45,436 nucleotides of DNA, from the NCBI GenBank assembly GCA_018382125.1, contig JAGZQO010000016.1, positions 1 through 45,436 of the forward strand. The letters run 5' to 3'. The DNA is from Collinsella sp. (GTDB lineage Bacteria > Actinomycetota > Coriobacteriia > Coriobacteriales > Coriobacteriaceae). The position numbers and the translations under genes are program-made. Shown one piece after another: positions 14,632 through 22,863 of this stretch (positions within the stretch are counted from its first letter, which is position 1; the number at the start of each line of letters is the position of its first letter). The notes beneath the pieces are model-generated. The model was not told the DNA's origin and made no database searches. It worked only from the letters and a program-made list of their open reading frames with translations.

Positions 14632-17600
14632 ATGAGCAAACTCGTCGAGGGCATCAAGGACCGTATGGTCGCTGCCGCGCGTGAGGCTGCACCCGCCGTG
14701 GTGGATGCCGCGCAGAAGGCCGCGACCGCGGCTGCCGAGAAAGTTGCCGAGGCAGTTGCCGATGCCAAGAACGTGGCAGGGGAGGCGTCCGTCGTCAGCG
14801 AGCCCGCTACCGCCGAGCCCGTAGCCGCCGCCCAGGCCCCCGAAGGCGCGATCTTCAACCCCGAGGCCGCCCGCGGCAACCTGCACCTGGGCATCGACGT
14901 GGGCTCCACCACCGTTAAGCTCGCTGTGCTCAACGACGACAACCAGATCGTCTACGCCAAGTACCAGCGTCACCACACCGACGTCCGCGCTTGCGCCCGC
15001 GACTTGTTCGAGGGCGCTGCGACCGTGCTGCCGACGGCCCAAATGACCTGCGCCATTACCGGTTCGGGCGGCCTGCTGCTGTCCCAGTGGCTCGACCTGG
15101 AGTTTGTCCAGGAGGTCATCGCCAGCAAGCGTGCCGTCGAGACCCTCATCCCGGCTACCGATGTTGCCATCGAGCTGGGCGGCGAGGACGCCAAGATCAT
15201 CTACTTCGACAACGGCATCGAGCAGCGCATGAACGGCACCTGCGCCGGCGGCACGGGCGCCTTCATCGACCAGATGGCCACTCTGCTGCACACCGACGCC
15301 AGCGGCCTTAACGAACTCGCGGCCAACGCCACCACCATCTATCCCATCGCCAGCCGCTGCGGCGTTTTTGCCAAGACCGACGTACAGCCGCTGCTCAACG
15401 AAGGCGCCCGTCCCGAGGACGTCGCCGCTTCCATCTTCCAAGCCGTCGTGACCCAGACCATCTCGGGTCTGGCGTGCGGCCGTCCCATCCGCGGCAACGT
15501 CGCCTTCCTGGGCGGCCCGCTGCAGTACCTCTCCGAGCTGCGCCACCGCTTCTACCTCACGCTCAACCTGGACGAGGAGCACCGCATTGTGCCCCAAAAC
15601 GCTCACCTGTTTGTGGCGAGCGGCGCCGCCATGGCGCATGAGTCCAACAAGCTCAGCACGTTCCCGCAGCTCATCGAGGCTATCGATGCCTTGGGTGACA
15701 CACAGGGTGCCGAGGTCGAGCGTCTGGATCCGCTCTTTGCCACCGACGAGGATTTTGCCGAGTTCAAGACTCGCCACGACACCGAGGTCGTCCCCAAGGG
15801 CAAGCTCGACGGCTACACCGGCCGCGTGTTCATCGGTATCGACGCCGGCTCCACCACCATGAAGGCCGCGCTCGTGGGCGAGGACGGCCAGCTGTTGCAC
15901 ACCTGGTACGGCAACAACAACGGTGACATCCTGGGCACGGCCAAGGTCATCATGGCCGATTTCTACAACCACATCCCCGCTGGCTGCACCATCGGCCACG
16001 TGACAACTACGGGCTACGGCGAGGCGCTGCTCATCGAGGCGCTCAAGGCCGACTCCGGCGAGATCGAGACCGTTGCGCACCTGCGCGGTGCCAAGGCATT
16101 CCTGCCCGGCGTCGAGTTTATCCTGGACATCGGCGGCCAGGACATGAAGTGCCTGCGCGTCAAGGACGGCGTTATCGAGCACATCATGCTCAACGAGGCC
16201 TGCTCGTCGGGCTGCGGCAGCTTTATCGAGAGTTTCGCCGTGTCTATGAACATGGACGTGCGCGCGTTCGCCGACGCCGCCATCCATGCCAAGGCCCCGG
16301 TCGACCTGGGCAGTCGCTGCACGGTCTTTATGAACTCGCGCGTCAAGCAGGCGCAAAAGGAAGGCGCCACGGTGGGCGACATCGCGGCCGGCCTGTCCTA
16401 TTCCGTCGTCAAGAATGCCCTGTTCAAGGTCATTAAGCTTCGCGACCCCAAGGAGATCGGCAACCAGGTAATCGTTCAGGGCGGCACCTTTATGTCCGAT
16501 GCCACGCTGCGCGCGTTTGAGCAGCTCACCGGCGTTCATGCCGTGCGTCCCGACATCGCCGGCTGCATGGGCGCCTATGGCGCGGCCCTGCTCGCTCGCG
16601 ATCGCGCCGGCGCCGGCGGCACCTCGACCATCCTCTCGGCCGAGGACATTGCGCACCTCACTGTGACGCAAAAGCACGTCCGCTGCGGCCGTTGCTCTAA
16701 CAACTGTCAGCTTACCGTCAACGACTTTGGCGGCAGCAGGCGCTTCATTACCGGCAACCGCTGCGAGAAGGGCGCCGGCCACAAAAAGCAGAAGACCGAG
16801 GCCCCCAACCTCTTCAAAAAGAAAAACGAGTTGCTCTTTAACCGCGAGGTCCTGAGTCCCGACGAGGCCCCGCGCGGCACCGTCGGCATTCCGCGCGCGC
16901 TCAACATGTACGAGAACTACCCCTTCTGGCACGCGTTCTTTACGCGTCTGGGCTTTAGCGTGCAGCTGTCCGACCAGTCGAGCAAGAAGACCTACCAGGC
17001 GGGCATCGAGTCCATGCCGTCCGAGAGCGTGTGCTACCCGGCAAAGATGAGCCACGGCCATGTGATGAACCTTATCGACCGTGACGTCGACTTCATCTGG
17101 ATGCCGTGCGTGCGCTGGGAGCGCAAGGAGGATCCGACGGCTGGCAACTGCTATAACTGCCCCATCGTCATGAGCTACCCCACGGCGCTGGCGCTCAACA
17201 TCGACGAGATTCGCGAGCAGAACATCGAGTTCCTGTATCCGTTTGTGCCGTATCACGACAAGACCGAGCTCAAGCGCCGTCTGTACCAGGTACTCGCCGT
17301 CGACCGCGTGGCCGATGCGCAAGCCGGTCGCGGTCGCGTGCGTGGACCCAAGATCACGCGCTCCGAGGTCGATGCCGCCGTCAACGCTGCCTTTGAGGCC
17401 GATGCGCGTTTCCACGAGGACATCCAGACTATGGGCGAGGAGGCTCTTAAGTGGGTCGAGGACCACGGCGGTCACGGCATCGTGCTCGCCGGCCGCCCCT
17501 ACCATAACGACCCCGAGATCAACCACGCCCTGCCCGAACTTATCTCGAGCTTTGGCTTTGCGGTCTTTACCGAGGATTCGCTTGCGCACCTGGTGAAGCC

Positions 17601-19410
17601 CGAGCGTCCCATCCGCGTCGTCGACCAGTGGATGTACCACAGCCGCCTGTACGCCGTCGCCCGTTTTGTGACGATGCGCAACGACCTGGACCTGATCCAG
17701 CTCAACTCTTTCGGCTGTGGTCTTGATGCCCTGACTACCGACCAGGTGCAGGAGATTCTGGAGGCCAGCGGCAAGATCTATACCGTGCTCAAGATTGACG
17801 AGGTGTCCAACCTGGGTGCCGCGCGCATCCGCATCCGCTCGCTCATGGCTGCGCTTAAGGACCAGGAGGCTGAGCGCTTGGCTGAGGCAACGGCCGCGGG
17901 CGAGGCCTACGAGCAGGGCGATGCCGCGCCGGTGGCGCCCTCCACGGATGCCCCCGCGTTCGCGAGCCGCAAGTACACGTTCGAGGCGCAGCGCGAGAGT
18001 GCTTCGACCGCGTGGCCCAAGGTGCCCTTTACCGAGCAGATGCGCGAGGAGGGCTACACCATCCTGTGCCCGCAGATGGCGCCGATCCACTTTGATCTGG
18101 TCAAAGAGGTGTTCCGTGGTGCCGGCTACAACTTGGAGCTGCTGCCCTCGACTGACCACGATGCCGTCGAGGCCGGCCTGCGCTACGTGAACAATGACAT
18201 TTGCTACCCGTCGATCCTGGTGACGGGCCAGATTATGGAGGCCATCGAGAGCGGTCGGTACGACCTGTCCAAGACGGCCGTGGTTATCAGCCAGACCGGC
18301 GGCGGCTGCCGTGCCACCAACTACATCGCACTCATCCGCAAGGCCCTGCGCGAGAGCGGCCACCCCGAGATCCCGGTGATCTCGCTTTCGGCCGTGGCGC
18401 TCGGCGAGGATAATCCTGGCTTTAAGATTACGCCGGCGCTGCTCAAGCAAGCAGTCTACGCGGTGCTCTTTGGCGACGTGATGATGCAGATGCTCTATCG
18501 TTGCCGTCCGTACGAGGCTACGCCCGGTGCCGCCAATGCGCTCTACGAGGAGTACATGGCGCGCGCCCGCAAGCTGGCGCCCAAGTTCAACAGGCATAAT
18601 TACACCAAGCTGTGCCGCGAAGCCATCCGCGCGTTCGATACCATGCCACTCGTGGGCGAGGGCACCAAGCCGCGCGTGGGCGTGGTCGGCGAGATCTTGG
18701 TCAAGTTCCATCCCACGGCCAACAACCACGTGGTCGACGTTATCGAGCGCGAGGGCTGCGAGGCCGTGGTGCCGGGCCTGCTCGACTTCTTCCTGTACTC
18801 CATGAGCAACGCCGAGCTGCAGAAGGATGAGCTGGGTAGCTCTGCTACAACGCGTGCGGGCATGCAGGCGCTCATCAAGCTCGTGGACTGGATGCGTACG
18901 CCGGTGGAGGAGATGCTCGAAAAGTCCCGCCGCTTTGAGGCGCCCGAGCGCATCGGCACCATGGCCGATAAGGCCCGCACGGTGCTTTCGGTGTGCAACA
19001 ACATGGGCGAGGGCTGGCTGCTCACGGCTGAGATGCTCGATCTGATTGACCACGGTGCGCCCAACATCATCTGCACGCAGCCCTTCGCGTGCCTGCCCAA
19101 CCACGTGGTGGGCAAGGCCGTGATCAAGGAGCTGCGCCGCCAACATCCCGAGAGCAACATCGTCGCGGTGGACTATGATCCTGGTGCGTCCGAGGTCAAC
19201 CAGCTCAACCGCATTAAGCTCATGATCAGCGTGGCCAAGGAAAACATGCGCGCCGGTAAGGGCTTTAAGCTCGAGAAGGTGGCGCCGCTCGCGATGGACG
19301 AGGTCACCGGCCAGATGCGTGCCCACGACGGCTGCGTGAGCTGCGGTTCGGTCGATGAGAGCGCCGTGGCGTCGGTCGCTGAGCGCCTGGGACGCGGCAT
19401 TAAGAAGTAG
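14632..19410 (+). CDS. Giant acyl-CoA dehydratase activase (two activase domains plus DUF2229 and HgdB-like regions)
   Basis: 1592-residue protein related to the ATP-driven activator of radical 2-hydroxyacyl-CoA dehydratases (HgdC/BadF type). Residues 1-75 are an Ala-rich helical leader. Activase domain 1 starts at LGIDVGSTTVKLAVL (about 86-100), with CAGGTGAF at 204. Domain 2 starts at FIGIDAGSTTMKAALV (about 400), with CSSGCGSF (Cys524, Cys528). A Cys cluster CGRCSNNC (685-692) opens the DUF2229 region, which contains ESVCYPAKMSHGHV and NCYNCPIVMSYP. The C-terminal third resembles a dehydratase subunit and ends in CVSCGS (1568-1573). Conserved Cys suggest [4Fe-4S] clusters in an oxygen-sensitive electron-transfer enzyme. 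The real dehydratase partner is not nearby; substrate unknown. Confidence 0.9.
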   Translation: MSKLVEGIKDRMVAAAREAAPAVVDAAQKAATAAAEKVAEAVADAKNVAGEASVVSEPATAEPVAAAQAPEGAIFNPEAARGNLHLGIDVGSTTVKLAVLNDDNQIVYAKYQRHHTDVRACARDLFEGAATVLPTAQMTCAITGSGGLLLSQWLDLEFVQEVIASKRAVETLIPATDVAIELGGEDAKIIYFDNGIEQRMNGTCAGGTGAFIDQMATLLHTDASGLNELAANATTIYPIASRCGVFAKTDVQPLLNEGARPEDVAASIFQAVVTQTISGLACGRPIRGNVAFLGGPLQYLSELRHRFYLTLNLDEEHRIVPQNAHLFVASGAAMAHESNKLSTFPQLIEAIDALGDTQGAEVERLDPLFATDEDFAEFKTRHDTEVVPKGKLDGYTGRVFIGIDAGSTTMKAALVGEDGQLLHTWYGNNNGDILGTAKVIMADFYNHIPAGCTIGHVTTTGYGEALLIEALKADSGEIETVAHLRGAKAFLPGVEFILDIGGQDMKCLRVKDGVIEHIMLNEACSSGCGSFIESFAVSMNMDVRAFADAAIHAKAPVDLGSRCTVFMNSRVKQAQKEGATVGDIAAGLSYSVVKNALFKVIKLRDPKEIGNQVIVQGGTFMSDATLRAFEQLTGVHAVRPDIAGCMGAYGAALLARDRAGAGGTSTILSAEDIAHLTVTQKHVRCGRCSNNCQLTVNDFGGSRRFITGNRCEKGAGHKKQKTEAPNLFKKKNELLFNREVLSPDEAPRGTVGIPRALNMYENYPFWHAFFTRLGFSVQLSDQSSKKTYQAGIESMPSESVCYPAKMSHGHVMNLIDRDVDFIWMPCVRWERKEDPTAGNCYNCPIVMSYPTALALNIDEIREQNIEFLYPFVPYHDKTELKRRLYQVLAVDRVADAQAGRGRVRGPKITRSEVDAAVNAAFEADARFHEDIQTMGEEALKWVEDHGGHGIVLAGRPYHNDPEINHALPELISSFGFAVFTEDSLAHLVKPERPIRVVDQWMYHSRLYAVARFVTMRNDLDLIQLNSFGCGLDALTTDQVQEILEASGKIYTVLKIDEVSNLGAARIRIRSLMAALKDQEAERLAEATAAGEAYEQGDAAPVAPSTDAPAFASRKYTFEAQRESASTAWPKVPFTEQMREEGYTILCPQMAPIHFDLVKEVFRGAGYNLELLPSTDHDAVEAGLRYVNNDICYPSILVTGQIMEAIESGRYDLSKTAVVISQTGGGCRATNYIALIRKALRESGHPEIPVISLSAVALGEDNPGFKITPALLKQAVYAVLFGDVMMQMLYRCRPYEATPGAANALYEEYMARARKLAPKFNRHNYTKLCREAIRAFDTMPLVGEGTKPRVGVVGEILVKFHPTANNHVVDVIEREGCEAVVPGLLDFFLYSMSNAELQKDELGSSATTRAGMQALIKLVDWMRTPVEEMLEKSRRFEAPERIGTMADKARTVLSVCNNMGEGWLLTAEMLDLIDHGAPNIICTQPFACLPNHVVGKAVIKELRRQHPESNIVAVDYDPGASEVNQLNRIKLMISVAKENMRAGKGFKLEKVAPLAMDEVTGQMRAHDGCVSCGSVDESAVASVAERLGRGIKK

Positions 19411-19439
19411 CTGGCCTGCTATGGGCTGGATATGAGACA

Positions 19440-19475
19440 AACGGGTGGTGGCCGTACCGGCTACCACCCGTTTTT
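19440..19475 (+). terminator. Rho-independent terminator of the activase operon
   Basis: ACGGGTGGTGGCCG-TAC-CGGCTACCACCCGT, a GC-rich stem with one mismatch, followed by TTTTT, 30 bp after the activase stop. Confidence 0.88.
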
Positions 19476-19692
19476 GCTTGGACATATGTTGCGTAAACGC
19501 CCCGACTATCACCCTTTGCGAACTCAGATTTCGGAAGTATGCGGCAAAATCTGAATAGACCGAGCACACCGAATATGTCCAAGCCCTGTACCTGCGGTTT
19601 TATTGGCGGAAAATCGGGGGGTGCTCAAGGGTTCCGGAATTTGCCGCATACTTCCGCAAACGACGTCTCGGTGGCACAAAAAATCGCCCTCG
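19476..19692. repeat. Two inverted copies of a 17-mer (GCATACTTCC type), each inside its own arms
   Basis: CGGAAGTATGCGGCAAA (19532-19548) and its exact reverse complement (19640-19656). The first copy lies between inner arms CAGATTT/AAATCTG (19525-19531, 19547-19553) and outer 12-bp arms GCTTGGACATAT (19476-19487) and ATATGTCCAAGC (19573-19584). The second lies between CTCAAGGGTTCCG (from 19624) and CGGAACCCTGAG (to about 19692). Core constant, arms different. Confidence 0.75.
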
Positions 19693-19828
19693 GAACCCTG
19701 AGATAATGAACAGATGTAGCCGTTCGCCGCAAATTACCGTCCGTTTATAGAACCCACCCCCAGTGTGCAGCCCTCTTACGGTTGAATAAATACACATCTA
19801 TGGAATTACGTAAGAGAGGACTGTTCCT
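19693..19828. other. Upstream region of the 3-hydroxyacyl-CoA dehydrogenase gene
   Basis: With the terminator and repeats before it, this completes the 418-bp gene-free stretch from 19411. It should contain the promoter for the dehydrogenase; no convincing -35/-10 pair was identified. AAGAGAGGA near 19811-19820 is the ribosome site. Confidence 0.4.
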
Positions 19829-20788
19829 ATGAGCTACAAGACCGTTTGCGTTGCCGGCGGCGGCGTGCTGGGAAGCCAGATTGCCTTTCAGGCTGCCTAC
19901 TGCGGCTTTGATGTAACGATTTGGCTGCGCAGCGAGGGCAGCATCGGCCGCACCCAGCCCAAGATCGATCATGTGCGCGAGGAGTACATCGCGGCAATCG
20001 AGGGTATGGCGGACGGCACGGGCGAGTGGTGCTCCGGTATCGCCGATAGCGGCAAACCCTTCGACAAAGAGGCGGCACTCGCCGCCGTTGAGCGCGCCTA
20101 CTCCACACTCAAGCTGGAGCTCGATCTTGCCAAGGCAGTGGCCGACGCCGATTTGGTCATCGAGTCTATGGCTGAGGATACCCAGGCAAAGATTGACTTC
20201 TACAAGAAGCTCGCCCCGGTCCTTCCGCAAAAGACCGTCGTCGTGACCAACTCCTCCACGTTACTGCCGAGTACCTTTGCCAAGTACACTGGCCGCCCCG
20301 AGAAGTACCTGTCGCTGCACTTTGCCAATTCCATCTGGAAGAACAACGTGACCGAGGTCATGGCTCAGGACCAGACCGACAAGCGCTATTTCGATGAGCT
20401 CGTCGACTTTGCCAACGACATCCGTATGCTGGCGTTGCCCGTCAACAAGGAAAAGAACGGCTATCTGCTCAATTCCATGCTGGTGCCGTGGCTGCTTTCG
20501 AGCCTGGACCTGTACGTCTCGGGTGTGAGCGATCCCAAGAGCATCGACCTCGCATGGACGCGTGGCACCGGTGCCCCCAAAGGCCCGTTCCGCGTATTCG
20601 ACACGGTTGGTATCCAGACGGCCTACAACATCGTCATGCAGTATCAGAAGGTCCCAGGCTTGGTGAGCCCGCTGCTCAAAAAGATGATGATGCCCTACAA
20701 CTTTAAGGCTATGGCGTCCGTCCTCAAGAAAATGCTCGACGAAGGTAAGCTGGGCGAAAGCTCGGGCGAGGGCTTCTTCAAGTACTAA
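19829..20788 (+). CDS. 3-hydroxyacyl-CoA dehydrogenase family protein
   Basis: 319-residue NAD(H)-dependent oxidoreductase that interconverts 3-hydroxyacyl-CoA and 3-oxoacyl-CoA. The N-terminal Rossmann motif VAGGGVLGSQIA (8-19) has the G-x-G-x2-G pattern. VVTNSSTLLPS and HFANSIWKNN correspond to the conserved NTSS and catalytic HFFNP segments. Note HFANS in place of HF(F/M)NP, a deviation next to the catalytic His. The C-terminal 3HCDH domain ends GEGFFKY. Length is slightly above the usual 280-290. It follows the acyl-CoA dehydratase activase on the same strand but has its own leader. A role in butyrate-like or hydroxyacid metabolism is plausible. Confidence 0.88.
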   Translation: MSYKTVCVAGGGVLGSQIAFQAAYCGFDVTIWLRSEGSIGRTQPKIDHVREEYIAAIEGMADGTGEWCSGIADSGKPFDKEAALAAVERAYSTLKLELDLAKAVADADLVIESMAEDTQAKIDFYKKLAPVLPQKTVVVTNSSTLLPSTFAKYTGRPEKYLSLHFANSIWKNNVTEVMAQDQTDKRYFDELVDFANDIRMLALPVNKEKNGYLLNSMLVPWLLSSLDLYVSGVSDPKSIDLAWTRGTGAPKGPFRVFDTVGIQTAYNIVMQYQKVPGLVSPLLKKMMMPYNFKAMASVLKKMLDEGKLGESSGEGFFKY

Positions 20789-20827
20789 AAAATGATCCGT
20801 CGGGGACGGAGGAAAACGGATCATTTT
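20789..20827 (+). repeat. G-loop hairpin repeat, copy 3 (GGGGACGG type)
   Basis: AAAATGATCCGT (20789-20800) and ACGGATCATTTT (20816-20827) are perfect complements around a 15-nt CGGGGACGGAGGAAA loop. It starts at the base after the dehydrogenase stop TAA, and the T-run makes it look terminator-like. Confidence 0.8.
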
Positions 20828-20843
20828 CGGCCGCCAGCAGTGA

Positions 20844-21347
20844 GAAGATGGACCCAGAAATAGAAAGGAGTGGCAATGGGCCGGTTCGGGCTTTGAGGAC
20901 AAGTTACTGCAGGCCCAAGGCGATTTTTCGCTCAACGCAGGCCAGCACAGTGTGACCTATCTGCCAAGTTCTGACACGGCAGCGACTGGTCGCTACCAGG
21001 TGCTGCTATACGACAACAACTTTGGTGCGACCGAGCGCTATCCCAAGTTCGACTGGGGCCAGCTGGGCGCCGCGGTGGTGACCGACTACAGCAAGGGAAC
21101 GCATTCGTTTGGGCGCATCTTTACGGTGGACGAGGTGGCACGCACCTACGAGCTCGAAGACCAGATCGCGGTGCCGTTCTCGGGCTACGTCAGCAGCACT
21201 CAGCGCGTCGGCAATTCGAACAGCATGCTCGTGGCATCGGGCCAGGCCAAGACCTTTGCCGAGTACGACCGCTACGGTCTGGCCATCGCCACCTACGAGA
21301 TGGAAGCCGAAAAGTACATCTACCGCGTGTACAAGTACGAGCTGTAG
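20844..21347 (+). pseudogene. Aryl-sulfate sulfotransferase remnant (C-terminal quarter)
   Basis: An open frame after an in-frame TGA (20841) encodes about 167 residues: WAGSGFEDKLLQAQGDFSLN, then GQHSVTYLPSSDT, YDNNFG, SFGRIFTVDEVARTYELED, VPFSGYVSSTQRVGNSNSML and ASGQAKTFAEYDRYG. These match the end of arylsulfotransferase (ASST) proteins, which transfer sulfate from phenolic donors and are about 600 residues long. The N-terminal three quarters and signal peptide are missing. ATG 20952 is internal to the conserved domain, so it is not a real start. The fragment begins close to the G-loop hairpin, and a deletion ended the gene there. Likely non-functional. Confidence 0.75.
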
Positions 21348-21416
21348 CGCTGCGCTTGGCTGCGTCTGTGCCCCGTGGCTGCGCGCGCTCGCGCCGGGCC
21401 CGCCTCGCGTCCCGCA

Positions 21417-22556
21417 TCACTTCACATCGAACTCAACGCGATCGAGCTCGGGCACATTGAGGTCGATGAGTTTGCGGGCGACACGGCGGTCGTGCGCCCC
21501 AAGCGCCTCGCTTGTCGTCACGTGGGCGACAACCTCGCGCTCGACGATGCCCTCTTCCTCGCCCTCGGCAGCCGAGGTCTCGACGGCGACGGTGTAATCC
21601 TTAAAGCCCGGCAGCACCGCGGCAAGTTCGCGCGTAGTTTCGGTGACGCCATAGCCGTCCTGCACGCCGGCCTGCGCCGAGCCAATAGACCCCGCGGTCA
21701 TAACGATGCAGGGGATGGCAAAGATGGCCGTTCCCACGATGATGCGGCGGCGCACTTTGCGTGACAGCTCGTCGACCTCGGCGTCTTCCTTAGCAGTCAC
21801 AATGCCGTCGCCGTTGAGGTCACGCTTGAGCGGTACACGTAAAAGAAGCAATACGGCTTCGGCCGCCAGCGCGATAAAGACCACGTTGATGCCAAACTCG
21901 TAAAGCGCCGAGAGAAACAGTGACCCGCTTGCGATGGCGATGCCGTAGCCCGCCGCGCACAGGGGCGGCATGAGCGCGGTCGCCACGGCTACGCCGGCGA
22001 TGAGCGTGGCGGGTTCCTGGTCGCGCGAGTTGCCCAGGCCGCCCGCAAAGCCGCCCGCGAGCGCGACGGCAAGGTCCCACACAGTCGGTGTCGAATTGTC
22101 GATGATGGCGGCAGTGGTGGTGCCAAGGGGCGAGAGCTTAAAATACAGCGTGGACGTGACCAGGCAAAAGGCCATTTGCAGCGCAAGGCCGGCGACGGCT
22201 TCGACGGTAATCTCACGGTCGAGCGTGGCAATGCCGTATGCCATGGCAAGAACCGAGCCCATGAGCGGGCAGATGAGCATGGCGCCCACGATGGCGATGT
22301 CCGAGTCGATATCGAGGCCGATGCTTGCGATGAGCATGGCGATGATGAGGATGCATAGGTGGGAGCCAGTCAGACGCGCTCCGTTTACAAAACGCTTGCG
22401 GATCACGTGATAGGGCGCGCGTCCCTCGCGAATGTTGAACGCGCGCTTTAAAAAGCGACCAGCCTGCTCGGCAGCCTCACTATGGGCAGGGCGGATGCCG
22501 TGGCGCCGGTGATGGCGTTCACGCAGTCGCTTGAGCTGTTGTCTATCGAGTTCCAT
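21417..22556 (-). CDS. DUF389 membrane protein with EF-hand-like loop
   Basis: 379 residues from ATG 22556, preceded by GAGGTGG; the longer frame to 22682 has no ribosome site. The first 60 residues are charged. The conserved DUF389/TIGR00341 block SIGLDIDSDIAIVGAMLICPLMG (78-100) is followed by about six helices, including NSRDQEPATLIAGVAVATALMPPL. Between helices at residues 246-257 is DLNGDGIVTAKE, a complete 12-residue EF-hand/dockerin-type calcium loop (D1, N3, D5, G6, V8, E12). The C-terminal 90 residues are soluble and acidic. The family's function is unknown. It is convergent with the sulfotransferase remnant. Confidence 0.85.
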   Translation of the reverse strand: MELDRQQLKRLRERHHRRHGIRPAHSEAAEQAGRFLKRAFNIREGRAPYHVIRKRFVNGARLTGSHLCILIIAMLIASIGLDIDSDIAIVGAMLICPLMGSVLAMAYGIATLDREITVEAVAGLALQMAFCLVTSTLYFKLSPLGTTTAAIIDNSTPTVWDLAVALAGGFAGGLGNSRDQEPATLIAGVAVATALMPPLCAAGYGIAIASGSLFLSALYEFGINVVFIALAAEAVLLLLRVPLKRDLNGDGIVTAKEDAEVDELSRKVRRRIIVGTAIFAIPCIVMTAGSIGSAQAGVQDGYGVTETTRELAAVLPGFKDYTVAVETSAAEGEEEGIVEREVVAHVTTSEALGAHDRRVARKLIDLNVPELDRVEFDVK

Positions 22557-22863
22557 GTCCACCTCGTTCCAGCGCGGTCCGCGCAACGCGCCCGTTGTCC
22601 TAACTCTACACCGTGGCGGGCGGGGTGTCTGTTGGATGCGGAATCCGATAGGGCGGATGACGCGGGAGCAAATGCAAATCACAGGCTCAATTCCATCCCG
22701 CGAGAATATGATGCACCAGCTCCTTCAAATGTGACGAAACTGTGAAGCACGAGAGCGTGAATTTCAAAAAATACGCTGGTCGCCAATGTTGCGCAACAGA
22801 ATTCAAAAATCGACAGCTACCGTTTGATACGTATGGATACATCCGTGTCAAAGGGAGAAAGCC
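22557..22863. other. Divergent upstream region, DUF389 / surface protein
   Basis: 307 bp without a gene. It must hold promoters for both neighbours, but no confident -35/-10 pair was recognised. The part near 22740-22850 is AT-richer. AAAGGGAGAAAGCC just before 22864 is the ribosome site of the surface protein. Confidence 0.45.

Noticed and set aside
14617..19569. A 1650-codon minus-strand open frame opposite the activase gene
   Set aside because: It is longer than the plus-strand gene but shows no recognisable domain, while the plus frame has complete activase motifs. Third-position GC bias creates such antisense frames.
20952..21347. Intact 131-residue protein gene
   Set aside because: The conserved sulfotransferase sequence extends upstream of this ATG in the same frame, so it is a fragment of a larger lost gene.
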